Shown: positions 11,703-24,885, counted from the first letter of the stretch. The stretch is 64,000 nt of DNA from Viola odorata (GCA_963691705.1 OY829538.1:51239151-51303150); one strand, 5' to 3'. Notes: generated by a model not told the origin, from the letters alone. Translations and numbers: made by a program.

Positions 11703-12156
11703 TGTCGGCCTCGTTTGGTATCGCAGAAGACTGAGCACCAAATCTTTGCTGTATGATGCTGCTGTTTCGAATGTTTGGGAACCTTGCAGTCTACTTTTGA
11801 AGAAAATTATATAGATGAGGCGAAAAGATGTATATTTTTGGTGCTTATGCTCAAAATTTTTAATCAATTTAGTACTTTTTGCATGCTGCTATGTCCTGAA
11901 AACTGAGACATTTGTATAAAAAAATCTTAAATTATTGTATAAACTATTGAGTACACATGAAATTAACGTAAACTAATGTACAAGTATCAAGTATAGTTAC
12001 TAAGTCAGTGGCATCATCATAATGAAATAATCTCCTAATCTCCCTATATACAAATAGTATAATTCAAGTCGATATCTTCTTCTAGTGTTGTTGACTGAAT
12101 GCTGTTGGTTCTTCCCAGCTACATGATATTTGCAGAGGCCGCCGCTGTCGTTGTCG
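11703..12156. other. Spacer between convergent FtsJ-type and CCS52B genes
   Basis: This 454-base spacer must hold the 3' UTRs of both convergent genes. No other feature is seen. Confidence 0.6.
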
Positions 12157-14911
12157 TCACCGAATTTGGGTTCTTCCTAATGACCAGAGACCTGTGTCTT
12201 TCACTGGCGTCTGAAACCAAACCACAAAACATTAGAGAGAATCTAAAATTTCAAGCATTGGAAGGTACAATTCTCAGATGTTTAATGTTGCGTACCTGTG
12301 TTTTCATAGACGGGAAGATATTCCAAAACCGCAAAGTCTCGTCCCCTGCTCCAGTTACTATTGTCTGCACACACAGAATTTGACTGTCAGACTTGGACTT
12401 TTTTCTCCCTCACCACAAATGACAAAACTATGAAAATGGTGATGAGAATAATCCAAAGATGTATGCATTACCTGCCCATCAGGTGACATTGCAAGATAGA
12501 GTACTCGCAAACTATGGCCCGTTAGAGTTGCAACCTGTTACAATCCCAGACATGAATAGGTTAGTTCTCCATTTATACAGTTCATGACGAGACGATTCTT
12601 GTACTCATAGATAACAAGCGGTAGAATTGATACCTTAGCCAAGGAAGGGTATTTCCACACCATAATTTGATTCTGGGAGTACCCATGAGTGCTGACAAGC
12701 TCATTCACATTCTTACTCCATGCCAGATTGCATACCTACAGTAGTTTTGCAGCAAAATGTGGTAAGCATTTGGTGTTTTCATGCTCCATTGTGCATCTTT
12801 GTACAAACACTTTGGCTCATATAATTTCGAACACCGAAAACGAACATGAGAGTTTCATTCAGCAGAACGTGAATGTTAAACACTGGAAAAAAGGAAGGGG
12901 AGTGCAAAGAACAGCCACCTGACTCCCAGTGTCGACATGGTTTAACTGATGACCATTCGTGGTGCTCCAGAAGCGAATACACCTATCAGCAGTTCCACCT
13001 CCAGATGCAAGAAGTCCACTCTGGTGCGGTGACCAGGCAATAGCCTTCACAGCAGCTGTATGCTCCGTCAATTTCAAGATTGGTTGCTGAGAATGCTGAT
13101 TCCACACAAGGAGCTAACCACCACAAATCAATGAATACACAGTTAGGCCTCGATTAGATCGCAACACAAGGACAAAGATTTGCAATGCGTAATGATGTTA
13201 GGCACTTGGAAGAAGATTAGTCCAGTTAGTTAGAGAAGACAGATGATAACCTGATTGTCGTTTCCACCTGATGCAAGTTCTCGGTCATCATGAGACCACT
13301 TTAAGCCGCATACCTGTTTAATCAGATGCAATTGCAGAAAGCTTAATATCATATTCGTACAAATTTCTCAAATTCTTTCTGGAACAAATAATGGGCTTTA
13401 TTGGTTCCCACCAAGGCTTGCTAAGCTGATTTATTCCATAAATTACCTCAGATTTGTGACCAACAAGTTTGCTGACATAGTCAGTTGAAACACGAAGATC
13501 ATGCTGAAGTATGTTTCGGTCCCTGCTTCCAGATGCTAAAATGCGAGAATTCCATGCCAGGACTCCAGTTCTTGTTTGATGCCCGCTCATGGTTCGGACC
13601 TTCTTGCACTGGCTTCCATCCCACACCTACAGAAGAGGAACCAGAATCCTAACTTGGCCGTATGAACAGAGAGTGTTTTGCAGTTAGAGCAAAATAGTTA
13701 AAAGCTAAATGTGAAGCTAGATCATACCTGAACTTGGCCGAGACTAGTACCGACCGAAATGTATGAACCTTCTCGAGTCCATTGAACTGAGCACACACCA
13801 TCATTAGGTCCCAAGTCACACAACTTTGTTACCTGCAACCAATACAACCAAACAGTTGAGGCTCTTGCCTATATTCTAAAAATTGCAGCGAGACCCAATT
13901 TTCTGTTAATTATTCATAGAACTTACCCTGCTATTTGAGGCAGTCCATAAATAAACACAAGTTCCCAACCCAACCGCAAGTACATTCTGAGATGACCAAT
14001 CCACAAGATTCAAATAGAAATCATCTTGAAGCGACGGAGCGTCTAGAACCTGCACAAGATTATCCATTGACAATTAACCACTTTTTGTTTCTACTATAAC
14101 ACGCATCTTTCACACAATTTCGTTTGGACACTCAGCACTTGAACCAAGAAATCAATTGAATGGAAACTCCATATAGAACAAAGTAATCAATTGAATCTTT
14201 TAATTTCTTCTCTTATTTCAGTCATGTACTTACCTAAGCAGCTAGATGGAGGATAAATAATGTACGAAAGGAAATGAATCGATTTCTTATATGTTTCTAT
14301 AGAAGCTAATCTAGCGAAGTAATACCACACATGCTTCTGTTCTCTATCCTCAAATTTTCTCAGCAACCAAAGCAAAAAGATTTAGGCTTTACCTTATGGG
14401 GTGTCTTGGGGACTTTTCTTGGTGGCTTGGGAGGTGTGGATGATTCATTAGAGATCCCACTATCATTACCCAAGATTGAAGGAGAAAAAGGGCTATTAGG
14501 CCCAGAATGATCAGTCTTAAACCTCAGAATGTTCTTGCTAGGGCTACTAAACCCTCCTCCTTGTCCACCTGCAGGAGAAGAAAAAGAACCAAAATCAGAT
14601 CCAAAAAGCTCAGATTTCAACAATCTGGAATACGCCTCGTTCCCTCCTTCTTTAATCGGCGATCCAGCTTTCTCTAGCAGCCCAAAAGTGTGAAGCCTTG
14701 AAGATGATCTGCAAGGTATGAATCTATCACTGCACATGGATGTCTTTGATGGTGATGATAAGCTGGAGATCGCTCTTGGAGACGATGACACACTTGACAC
14801 TGCTAGAAAAGAACCTGAACCCGAACCCGAAAAGGTCTCCAATTTTAAAGATGTCTCACTCATCCCAGATGGGAGGTTGAGGCCACTCTTTCTTCTTGGT
14901 GTTGAATTCAT
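12157..14911 (-). CDS. FZR3: Fizzy-related / CCS52B APC/C activator (WD40), ten exons
   Basis: Ten exons (14393-14911, 13927-14049, 13728-13832, 13447-13626, 13251-13313, 12919-13113, 12634-12735, 12472-12534, 12296-12364, 12157-12210) join without frame breaks into 490 residues, near the length of Arabidopsis FZR3. The N-terminal region carries the C-box DRFIPCR at residues 62-68 and a [14 protein letters not shown] segment before the WD40 propeller (about 174-475). An RVL motif lies near 440 and the protein ends in the Ile-Arg tail that docks on the APC/C. Such proteins recruit cyclins and other D-box or KEN-box substrates to the anaphase-promoting complex, and CCS52 members drive endocycle entry. 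The N-terminus, rich in Ser-Pro sites, resembles CCS52B more than CCS52A. The ATG at 14911 is the first in frame with the conserved start region. Confidence 0.93.
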
Positions 14912-15248
14912 TTTTTTTTCTTGGGTTTTTCTTGATTTTGATTTCCTGCACGTAAATTATAGTTTTCTTGTTGAATGTGCTGAGAAGACCCCTCTGTAAA
15001 AGAGAGAGGATATAGAGAGGGAGAGAGGGATTTTCTCAATGGAGGGTTCGTTCTTTTGTGTGAAGGAGAAGACTTGCAACGGTCGAATTTGGGTAGGGTT
15101 TATAGGAGAGCGGAGTTTTGCAAAGAGTCTAACGGTCACTTGCCTTAGTCAAGCTCATTACACTGAAGCTGGATTTACCAAAATAGCCGTTGATTGTTTT
15201 GAGAGAGACTCTTAATAAATTCTTGTTTAGTACCCCCAATGTTTTTTA

Positions 15249-15482
15249 CTCCCTCCGGACACAATTACTTGTCATTTTACTGTTCATGCACGCATTTCAA
15301 AGATGTTGAATGGCTCGCTATTTGACCCCAAAAAATTTCGTACTTTTTTCGAGCGTACGTTAATCCTTAACGTACGTTCGAGAAAAAATTCGGAAGTTTT
15401 TGGGGTCAAATAGTGAGTCATTCGGCTTCCTCAAAACGCGTGCATGAACAATAAAACGACAAGTAATTGTGTCCGGAGGGAG
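15249..15482. mobile_element. Stowaway-type (Tc1/mariner) MITE
   Basis: This 234-base element starts CTCCCTCCGGACACAATTAC and ends with the exact reverse complement of that sequence. TA dinucleotides flank both sides (15247-15248 and 15483-15484), the target duplication of Stowaway MITEs. Almost the whole length is self-complementary, with the turn at about 15365, so a transcript would fold into a long hairpin. It lies between the CCS52B promoter region and the 3' side of ARP5. Confidence 0.92.
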
Positions 15483-15484
15483 TA

Positions 15485-16053
15485 CATTCTTTCTAATTTT
15501 CGATTTAGTTACTTGTACACATGCGCTCCGTTCGTTTTTTTTTTTAGCTCGGAACTCAACTTTTTTTTTTTGTTGACAAATTCAATCCATAAAATCTTAT
15601 AAAATTTCAAGGGAGATTTTATTCCTTACATTTCTCTGGTAATTTAGTACCTATATTATATTTTCTATGTTTATCAACTTATTTTCAATCGGTCGTGTTC
15701 TTAAAACCAATAACATTTTCGAAAATTCCTCCTACCTCTTTCTTACTTTTTTAAAGGTCGAGGGCAGGAGTTTCGCCCACTCCTTATATTTCGGGGGAAA
15801 AAAGACCAATAGTCCTAAGGCCAGTTTTTTCTTTTGATAAAATAACTTATCTAATTTCAATAAGAGATTTTTTGAGAAAGAAGCACAGATGTACTCAGAA
15901 GTATCTAAATGCCTAAAGGCATTGGCTTTCGACAACAATGACAAACAGTAAGAGGGCGTGAACTGTTTTAAGTTCATTCAGTGGATCGAACCGATACCTA
16001 CAGCCGTCTGTCTCAGGTCAAAATCTCAGCAAATTGTGTAACTGTTATAGCTA
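15485..16053. other. Spacer downstream of ARP5
   Basis: A/T-rich sequence that must contain the ARP5 3' UTR on the minus strand. A short minus-strand frame at about 15732-15977 has no recognisable domain and is not called. Confidence 0.5.
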
Positions 16054-19000
16054 TCATGTGTAGTGAAACTGGTATCTTCGGAGCCAATCTTCACCCTTCT
16101 CATAATAATCCATCCTAGTAAATGTTTGCTGTGGAAACTGCACTGCAGCGGCATAAGTAGAAGCCCCACGCCATGCATCGAGAACTGGATCCATTGCTTT
16201 CACCACCCTAATAGGTGCACCACTTGGCCGGATCATCCGGATTCCAGCTTCCACGCGCTCAGTCAAACCAGGGTAAAGGCAGCTCCCACCAGTCATGAGG
16301 ATTGAATTCGTCAGCCTCTCCTCAATAACTTCGTCCTTGGATGGCAACCTCCTTATAGAGACCCCAGCCATCTCATCAAGCCCAGCCTGATCAATACCGA
16401 GGAAGTTGGGATTGAATAGAATTTCTGGGCAACGGAAGCGTTCAACCCCAAGCAGAATTTGGAAGTCTTCCTTGGTCATAGGACGAAACCGTGGTATCTC
16501 AGCAGCAGGCTGAGAGGACCCTAATTCTGCCTTCCGAACAAATGTTGGGTCTATCTCCTGCAGTAATTTATTACAGAGATAAAATAATGAGTCAAACGAA
16601 AAACAGCAAAATAATTAGTCAGAAGCAAATCAACCCTATCGAAGTTATATGACCTGAAGCCTTGAAGAAATACGGGCCAGCTCCATCTCATCGTCATCTA
16701 TTCCATCATCATCATCATCATTATCTTTGCTCATTAGTTTGTAAAGTTGCCAATCTTCATCTCTTGCACCAAAAGTATCTTCACCCTTCCCTCGATCAAA
16801 GGCTGCTGTTGTTAAGAGTCGCATTCTTTCCCTTTGGGCAGCATTCAGTCGCTCTCCACGACCAACACCACCAGATCCATTATTTCCATTTGAGTTATTA
16901 CCATTTGTCTTGAGCCGCTTTCGCTGCTCAACCCTCTCTGAAAGCTCCTTGTATTTGGTTCGCATCTGGTCTAAATAAAGCACTGGGTTCTCTCTAGATT
17001 CAGAAAACAAAAAATTATCATGTCAGAGAAGTAGAAGGCAACTTAAAAAAAAAACTTTTGAATTAAATTTCTGTTCATGCAGTAGAGAGAAGAAGCATTC
17101 ATGGAAGACAACATAACATATAAATCCAAATACAATGAAAGACCCTGATCCTTTCCTCATTCTCCATCTATTTTCCTTTACAAAAGAAACAAATCCTAAT
17201 TCTGGAATACTTCAAAAACGCCACATAAGAAAAGAGCAAAGAACAGGCAGTCTGTTTTAGGTCATAGGAGCACATAGTTGTGTGTTATTAACACAGAAGT
17301 GAATACAAAAACCCTGTTCATTTAGCTCTTCATGCAATTTTTTTAACCTAAGAGGCTGTCTCTTTCTTCTGTATTGTATATTTTTCCATTTGTTATTTAT
17401 TTATAACCTAAAACCCTGTTATTTTTTTAACCTTCTGCCATAGAAATAACATAGTAGGAAGTCATGAGCTAGGGACATACAAGCGCTGCTCTTCTTCTTG
17501 TTGGTTTTTCCTTTCTCGTTCTAGTTCCATCTCTGAACGTTTCTGTTTAGCTCGTTGGCGCCCATCAGATGTTGTTTTAAGGAACAACTGTCTCCTCTTT
17601 TCCTTGAGCTGGAACAGAAATGTCATAAAAAATGAGCGCTTGAAAAATCAGAAATGTCTGATTCAACTAGAGCCAATTTCGAGTAGATCAGCTAACACAC
17701 TAAAAGCTTAAGATTTCCAGTTACCAAATAAGCATTTTGTCCACATTCTAGAACTAAAATGGAAAAAGAAACTTCATAATGGGAAGGCATATGATCAGCC
17801 AATTGGTATGAAGGCGCACCTGCTCTGGGGTCAGCATGTTGTCAGGAATATTGACCAGAGGATACTTCTCACTTGCAGAAGAATCATTCTTATCATCAAC
17901 TTCAATCTGTTCAGCCTTTGGCTCACCTTTTGCTTTTCTCAAAGACTGTGTCACTTTCATCAGGGCAGAATCTATTTCCTGTTTAGAGACATAACCAGTC
18001 TTGTTCAGGAAGGATGGAACGTCATTCTCCTGAACCTGTGCAAGCTGCTGCAAAAGAAATCCCAAACCACGCAACTCGTTCTCTAGTTCATTAATCCTAG
18101 AGGATCTCTTTGCCTCAGCCATTTCTCGTAAACGTTGCCCTTGTCTCTCTTTTATAGCTGCCTTTCTAGCAAGCTCTTCTTCTGAAGGAGACTCCTCAAC
18201 TGGTGGGGGAACCCATGGGAGCTGCCAACACTTGGTTTTCTCTTCAGCTTCCTTGGTCCTTTTCTGCAATATAATCAGAAAGCTGGTCCGTGAAAGGTCT
18301 AAGGTGATTAGGCAGAGAAAAAGAAAGATTATTACCTGAAATAGTTGAGCTTCTGACATATAATCTTGTGCGATGTAACAGTGTTCCATCTTCAGCTCTT
18401 CAACCTTCTCCCAGCTCAGTCGAGCCCTGTCTCAAACAAAAAAGTTCGTCATAAACTGTGCCTGTTAGATGAATACAGTCCTACTGGCCATATACTCACA
18501 TGTGATGAGGGTATTTAAGAGAAAGTAGTTGCTTCAAGTAGTCAGTGACGTGGTATCCACCAATATTCGTGCGAGAGCATCCTCTATAAACAGGCGCTCC
18601 ATCAATAAACTGGGGAACAAAAGCACATATTAGAGGATGCTGGCAACTGAATTGATGCCCAAAACAGACAGATTGGATTGAGCATGCAATAGACAACTAA
18701 ATAAACTTTGGCAAACAGAAACTAGTATAGATCACCAGAAAAATGTCTAAGTCATACATCTAACAGGAAGTTAAATGATTTGGTGATAAGATGCTGAAAC
18801 ACAACAAACTTTATTGGCACATAACATCTTATAAAAGAGATTTTGTTATTTCATCTCATACACTTATGAATTCCCCATAACCTCCATTACACACAATTTA
18901 CCTTTTATAGAAAATGCCCATCACATCACAAACTAGAAGTTCAATCCTATCAATGTGGGCACAACTTACAAACACAAATAAATAACTATCACCTAGTTCT

Positions 19001-20451
19001 GGAATATATTCTACAGTTAAACTAATCATAAAGCAAGGTTAGACAGGCATACTGGAATAACATGAGTTGTGTTAAACCCTGAGCAAATAGCAAGACCATC
19101 TTTATCACAAACACCATGCTGTTGATTGTACTTATAGCTGAATGCAGCATCAACACCAAATGCTGCAATGAACAATTAAATTGGAGTTAATTAGGAGACT
19201 GATACAGACAAATCAGGTCCAAAATGCTGAAACTGAAGGAATTGGAGGGTTTACTCATAATAGCCAGTCAAGAGACATACCGATAGATGGAACTCCATAT
19301 GATTCAAAAAGAAGCTCTGCCATTTTACTGCGGGATTGGACAGGGTTGCATACACATTCTGTGATCAGGACAGGGTGATTGATCTGTTCTGCGCTCAAAC
19401 AAACAAAATAGTCAAGAAAGTGTCTTGTGAACTAACTACCTGAACTGAAACCTAGCTAGACTAATCCCAATATCTTGATAATGACAAACTATGCAGTATC
19501 ACATTCAACGAAATGCTTCCGACTCTAACGTCAGCTTTAACTGGCACAGCTAAGTGATACCAAAAGGTGACCTAAAATTACAACTTCCTAAAACACACCC
19601 AAAACAATCAGAGAATGCAGCTCAACAGAACGAGTAACAGACAAACTTAACATTGCATTCTTAAAGTGGAAACATGAGATATCATTTTCACTTAAAAAAT
19701 TAGTCAACATACCTCTGATCCATTTGCTCCTAGCCGATCGAACCCAAAGTCAAGAATCTAGAAAAGCAAAAGAATCAATTACTGAAAGCCAAGCATGTTC
19801 ACACAAAAAATCAATCACATTCCCTTATAAACATGTCACTTCTACTTTTAACGCTTAAACAGCTTACTAAACTTATCGTCTATCAGATAAAAGGAAAGAA
19901 GTCCAACATAAAGAGAGGAAGAACTTACATATTCCATGATCTCAAACTGGTACACAACATTGCTATCAAATGCAGAGCGCGGCCCCGAACGAGTACAATC
20001 AAAGTATTTCAACAATGTAGTGTCATGGTCACCGACAATAGAAATTGTTTCACCTGCAGCACAAACACCGAAACCCGAAGAAAAATATATTACAAACAAT
20101 CGACAGAGACGTTTGTTTTGCAAAAGAACATCTTAATTCCCCCAAAAGAAGTACCAGTGGCTTTATGGCGCGGCCGCTGAACAATGTTACGGAAAATAAC
20201 ACGGGGTTCTGTCTCTCCAGCCCACCTGATGAATTGCGCAAAGGAAACCAGATTTTTAGATGAAATACAGAAAACCCAGAACAGAAAAGAAAGAAAAAAA
20301 ACGTAAGATGGCATTAATGGTGGAGGTAGGGTTTAGTGTTAAGCGGGTACCCGATGCGGAAATAGGAGGCGCCATTATCGATGACGATGGGAGTGGCGGG
20401 AGAGAATATACTGTAATCTGTTTGCCTTTGTATCTGTGAAATGAATGGCAT
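16054..20451 (-). CDS. ARP5: Actin-related protein 5, INO80 chromatin-remodelling subunit, twelve exons
   Basis: Twelve exons (20351-20451, 20155-20225, 19929-20053, 19713-19757, 19281-19383, 19053-19162, 18500-18609, 18336-18426, 17820-18263, 17481-17608, 16654-16993, 16054-16557) join in phase to 723 residues, essentially the length of Arabidopsis ARP5. The actin fold is visible at both ends: VIDNGASYFRIGWAGE and SRTNIGGYHVTDYL near the start, then LTNSILMTGG, GIRMIRPSG and DAWRGAS near the end. Between about residues 235 and 500 lies the long charged, coiled-coil insertion typical of ARP5, with a poly-Asp tract near its end. ARP5 works with IES6 in the INO80 complex to couple ATP hydrolysis to nucleosome sliding and acts in DNA repair. 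All introns are GT-AG. No lesion is seen. Confidence 0.95.
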
Positions 20452-21019
20452 TTTTAAGAGACTGTGTGTCTCACTCAGTTCAGGAACCGAAAATGGAGGG
20501 TGAAATTAGGAATCGAGGTTTTCTTGAGGACGTTTGGCTGTACCAGTGTGCAAGTATTTTTATGACGATGATAGTAATCGGAGGAAAGTGAAAGCATAGC
20601 AGTCATGGACCGGTTTGGGTCGACCGCTTCCAAACCGTCTCGGTTCACAACTTCCAATTTTGCAATTTCACAGCTTCGTGCTGTCAAGGTAGTGTTTATT
20701 TTGGGGGTAAAAGAGGTTATATATTTAGGGGGTCTGTTTGGCGTTCCGGTTCTGCTCCGAAAAGTGCTGTGGGAAAATCGCTTTTGGAAAAGCTAGTGTG
20801 CCTGTTTGGTAAACATTTCTTAAAAGTGTTGTGGGAAACGAGAAGTTGTTTTTGGTGTTTGGTAAACACTGCTTTTAGAACTATGGTTTGAGTGTAAAAT
20901 GACTATAAAGGGCATCAGTCATTTTTAGTGTTATTTATTTACATGATTTAATTCAATCTTTTTTTCTAAATAAATAATTTAGCTATAATTTTCTAAAAGC
21001 TGCAATTTTAACCTTTTAA

Positions 21020-21575
21020 TTATAAAGGACACAATTTTTTTCAAGCATTAAAATTAATATTTTTTAGTATGTATATAGATTACTTAAATCAATCTATTTC
21101 TTTAAACAAATAATTAACATTTTATTAAATAAAGTTAAATATTGTGCACTATTTTAAAATTTTACATATATAAAATCACAATTATCTATTGATCATTAAT
21201 CTATTACCTATTGAGTTACTTTTTTTATGCGAATACATCAATAATATTTTTTTTATTTTTTAAGAAATTAATGTAACATGAATTTCTACTTTGACTCCGT
21301 CATATTATTCAAATAAACATAAAAGTTGGTAAGTAACATTACAATATTTACCATATGATTCAATTATTAAAATACTCTACTAAATATTTAAAATATTAGG
21401 ATCTTACTTTTTATTTTGGTATTGTCATTAATTAATTGATATCCAAACTTACATTAAATGATATAAAATGACTATAAAGGACACAATTTATTTTTGACAT
21501 TATAATTAATATTTTTTAGTATATATATAGATTATTTAAATTAATTTATTTCTTTTTACAATGAAAATAACATAT
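21020..21575. repeat. Direct repeat of about 100 bp in the AT-rich part of the captured-gene element
   Basis: About 21020-21118 and 21470-21575 share 'ataaaggacacaattt', then 'attaatattttttagtat' and similar downstream sequence. The surrounding 1 kb is about 80% A/T with no coding signal. Confidence 0.65.
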
Positions 21576-21898
21576 TTAAATATTAGTTGTGACACATTTA
21601 TTAATTTTTTTACTTGTATTTAAAAAAAATTATTATATATAAACATTTTTTTAATAATCTGAAAATTATTATATTTTGATGTATTTTTCTTTCTTTATTT
21701 TTTCTTTTCTTTTCTTCCTGTATGCATTTTAGTTGGAAAATGCAGGAGTGGAGATTTTGATGTGCTTGGATGGCTGAAGAAGAAAGCTGGTAATGGAAGA
21801 AGAGAAGAATGATGAAGCTAGTACTATTTTTTATTGAGGAAAATGAGGAAAGAATGAATTCATTAACAAATTTACAAGTTGTAAAATAGATGTTCAAT

Positions 21899-22108
21899 CT
21901 ATACAAGTTGTCCAGAATGAGTAGGACCAAATCTTACATTAAAACTGTCCATTTGAAATGCCAGCAGATCATGGACATTTGATTGTTGAAAACTCTTCAC
22001 TGGTGCAAAATGAAAATTTCCAGCCACCTTGTTAACTTCCAAGAATCCATAAACGTTGCATCCTTTACCTTCTTCATCTTTAATCTTTTGTAGAAAACCT
22101 CTTTTACA
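21899..22108 (-). pseudogene. Captured exon of an ERGIC3/ERV46-like gene
   Basis: The minus strand reads CKRGFLQKIKDEEG, then a segment containing FLEVNKVAGNFHFAP and SFQQSNVHDLLAFQ. This is the lumenal core of plant ERGIC3-like proteins, which cycle between ER and Golgi. The piece begins at a splice-acceptor-like CAG (22109-22111) and loses similarity after about 21940. A residue is missing after CKR and another stretch is shortened (QSNVHDLL), so this is a decayed copy of one exon and its upstream intron end. It is not a complete gene. Confidence 0.75.
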
Positions 22109-22413
22109 CTGAATTCCACATGTCAAAAAGAAGCAGCCTCATTAGAATGGCTTCAACCACATTAAGATCAGTAAACAAGATACCAAATACAACCATGACG
22201 AGCATCCAAGCTGGCAACAACCAACCCAGAAAAGAGAACAGACGCAGCACAGCTGCTGCCCAGCAACAAACACGACACGCTAACACCCAAAAGAAAGCCA
22301 GAACCTGCTAGCAGGTTTCAGCTTCATCATTACTATTCATAAAAATTGCAGAACTTAACCAAAAAATAGAGGAGAAACATAATCAATGCCAAGGAAGATG
22401 AGATCAAACTTAC

Positions 22414-22510
22414 AGTCAATGGTGAGAACCCATCTCCCATAGAGATATTGCTCAACTAATGAGCCAGTTGGATATTGTGTGTCGCCTTTAAGTAGTACCT
22501 TACATGCTCC
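22414..22510 (-). pseudogene. Possible third captured exon, source not recognised
   Basis: A 97-base minus-strand stretch is bounded by an AG acceptor (CTCAG at 22511 and above) and a consensus GTAAGT donor (22408-22413). It encodes ACKVLLKGDTQYPTGS followed by LVEQYLYGRWVLTID in one frame. The composition and splice borders suggest a real exon. I do not recognise the protein. It lies between the 6PGD and ERGIC3 pieces in the same orientation. Confidence 0.4.
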
Positions 22511-23245
22511 TGAGCAAACACGCTCCAAGATTAGCAATTTTCGTGTTCGCTGACGAACGAAAAATAAGGCAAATCCAACATTTCATAAGCTGCAACCCAA
22601 CTACATACACTACAGGGCAGGTTTAAGCATGATATGCATTACAAAAAGAAAGCTGCATAAGCATGTAAAATCCATATGTACAGAGTTAACATTTGGAGTG
22701 GTTTTGATACTTGATTATGATTGAAATCTCATCCATAGAAAAGTGAACAACATGACATTTCAAGAGCTAAACTAGAAAACTTATTTAGCAATTTTCATGT
22801 TCATTGACTAACAAAAAATAAGGCGACAAACCTCAAATTCCAGACAAATCAAACACTTTATGGACCTCAAACAATGCAACCTCACAAGTTTCAGTAAAGA
22901 ATTATAACTGATGGATGTGATTTATAAGTTTCAAATCCAATAGCATCATAAGAAATGGGAACATTATTAAGCAACCGCCAAGAAAGTTATAAAAAGCAGA
23001 AGTAAATTATATGCTATCTACTGCAAATGAAAGAACAAGCCTCAAGCCCTCATTAAGTTCAAAGAGGCATGCACATCTTATTAACAGCAAAAGTGATAGG
23101 CTATCTACTAATTGTTATGCCTAAGCCAGGGATTCTGAATGAGACTTACAACCACAAATTCAAATTAAAAAACCATCAAAGCACCTAATTGAAAGGTGAA
23201 ACATTCATGCAAGAAAAAACAAACAACCAAGCTAATGAAAGAAAC

Positions 23246-23921
23246 TCAATTGAAGGCGCCAACACCAGCATCACTCTTGCGAGCAAGTTTTGTCCACTCA
23301 GTATGGTATGCTCCTGGCCGATCAATCCTCTCGTAAGTATGCGCTCCGAACAAATCTCTCTGAGCTTGAACAAGATTTGCTGGTAGTCTAGCACGTCTGT
23401 AAGTATCAAAATAAGATAGACTAGCACACATTCCCGGCGTACTAATCCCAGCTGAAATCGCCAGCCCTACAACTCTCCTCCATGCAGCCTGCCTCTGCAC
23501 CATCTCCTTAGCAAACTCTGGATCCACAACTAAACTAGGCAGGATTTGGATTCCTCTGATATGCCTGCTTAATCCTATCCAAAAATACAGCCCTAATAAT
23601 ACACCCACCTTTCCAAATCCTTGCTAACTCCCCAAAGTTCAACCCCCATCCTTTCTCCACTCTTCGCTCTCAACAAATTCATCCCTTGAGCATAACTACA
23701 AATCTTAGATGCATACAACGCTTGCCTCACATCATCAATCAACCTCTTCTTGTCCATATTGGGCACTACAAAGCCATCCTCTTTCATTCCAGCCCCCTTC
23801 AAAGCCTCTGCCACATTCACTCTCTCCTTCTTCAACCCACTCAAAAACCGGCAATCCAATGAAGCTGCAATTGTTGGAGCCGCAACAGACAATTCAGCAG
23901 CCTGCTGCACGGTCTATTTCC
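23246..23921 (-). pseudogene. 6-phosphogluconate dehydrogenase C-terminal fragment
   Basis: The minus strand encodes the C-terminal domain of cytosolic/plastid 6[46 protein letters not shown], then DPEFAKEMVQRQAAWRRV and the terminal KLARKSDAGVGAFN with its stop. The N-terminal NADP-binding half is absent. The Trp codon before TVQQ is a TAG stop (near 23915), and two frameshifts lie near 23650 and 23555. No introns interrupt it, as in plant 6PGD genes generally, so it could derive from genomic DNA or cDNA. Confidence 0.88.
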
Positions 23922-24379
23922 CTGTTCAGAACCAAGTTTTATAATACTCTAAAACAAAGAGAAACAAGGTGTTCATTGAATTTTGAGAATAAACACAAAA
24001 ATGAAATATTCAAAAAAGAGCCATTGTGTGCACAGTACTAGCAACATCAACTTCAATGATAAATTGGTAAAATTGAAATGCAAAAAGCGATAAATGGGAC
24101 AAAGAAGTAGATACCAGAAGAGGAAGAGGAGCAAGCGACATGGAATTTGGGGCTAGATGAGTTGGATTTGGTGGTGGGAAGTGATATAATAGGTGCATTG
24201 ACAGCGTTGAAGTGAAAACCTAGATGTAGAGATGGAATCGAAGCGTCCCTCCATGATAAGCAACTGCGCGAAGCAGAACAAAATGCAGATTAATCAAACA
24301 AAACAAAAAATTTAGCAGCTTCGATGTAGAGAAATAGAGATTAAAAATAAAAGTGAGTGTTAATCAGTGAGGAATCGAA

Positions 24380-24600
24380 AGTTACCTGGTGAGCGAAGAG
24401 AAGCTCATCCTCATCCTCAAGCTGAGAAAAGGAAAAGGACAGCACCTGAATAATCAGATCCAGAACGACGGATGTTAGGGCTGGATCAAGGCATCGACCG
24501 GTGGATTAGCGCGAGGGATTTCTTGTTAGGGTTCGTGCGTTAGGTAGAAAGAGAGAGGAAAACGAAAAAAATTAGAGAGGAGGAAAGAAAGGGCGGAGAA
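24380..24600 (-). other. Leader-like sequence of a captured gene
   Basis: Read on the minus strand this stretch is pyrimidine-rich and resembles a plant 5' UTR with an intron border (a CAG/GTAACTTT donor near 24384). It lies upstream of the 6PGD fragment in the same orientation and may be the original leader of a captured gene. There is no coding support. Confidence 0.3.
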
Positions 24601-24831
24601 TGAATGAGAACAAGCTTTTATACCTGGCATTTTTGTAAATATGAAGAAGTTGAGTTGAGTTTTTTTTCCACTTCAAGCAGCTTCCCGCACGTTGTTGGAC
24701 GCAGCATTGGCTGCTGGAGTTCTGGAGTGCAGTGGCTTTCCCTTGATTTTTCAAGGGATCTAAAAGCCAGCTTTCTGAAAAGCTGGGTCCAAACTAGAAC
24801 CCCAAACACCTTCACCTCAGATTTTCCAATT

Positions 24832-24864
24832 CAACCCAACCCAACCCAACCCAACCCAACCCAA
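24832..24864. repeat. Short CCAAC tandem repeat
   Basis: About six copies of the pentamer ccaac/aaccc lie at the right edge of the captured-gene element. This is not the plant telomere repeat (CCCTAAA). Confidence 0.8.
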
Positions 24865-24885
24865 CTTGGAATGCCAAACACTAGC

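Larger units (their letters stand above)
20728..24885. mobile_element. Probable gene-capturing (Pack-type) DNA element, class uncertain
   Basis: The outer ends share an imperfect inverted sequence: GTTTGGCGTTCC near 20736 and GTTTGGCATTCC read inward from about 24880. A TTA trinucleotide lies outside each (20725-20727 and 24886-24888), suggestive of a PIF/Harbinger element, but the terminal bases do not align well and an hAT origin is possible. Between the ends lie minus-strand pieces of at least two unrelated genes, 6-phosphogluconate dehydrogenase and an ERGIC3-like protein, plus a possible third exon and a leader-like region. No transposase is seen. Exact borders are uncertain. Confidence 0.45.

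Noticed and set aside
20605..20796. Plus-strand frame upstream of ARP5 starting with ATG
   Set aside because: Short, with no domain; it runs into the element border at 20728. More likely ARP5 promoter sequence read by chance.
24832..24864. Telomere-like repeat
   Set aside because: The unit is CCAAC, not CCCTAAA, and only about six copies are present.
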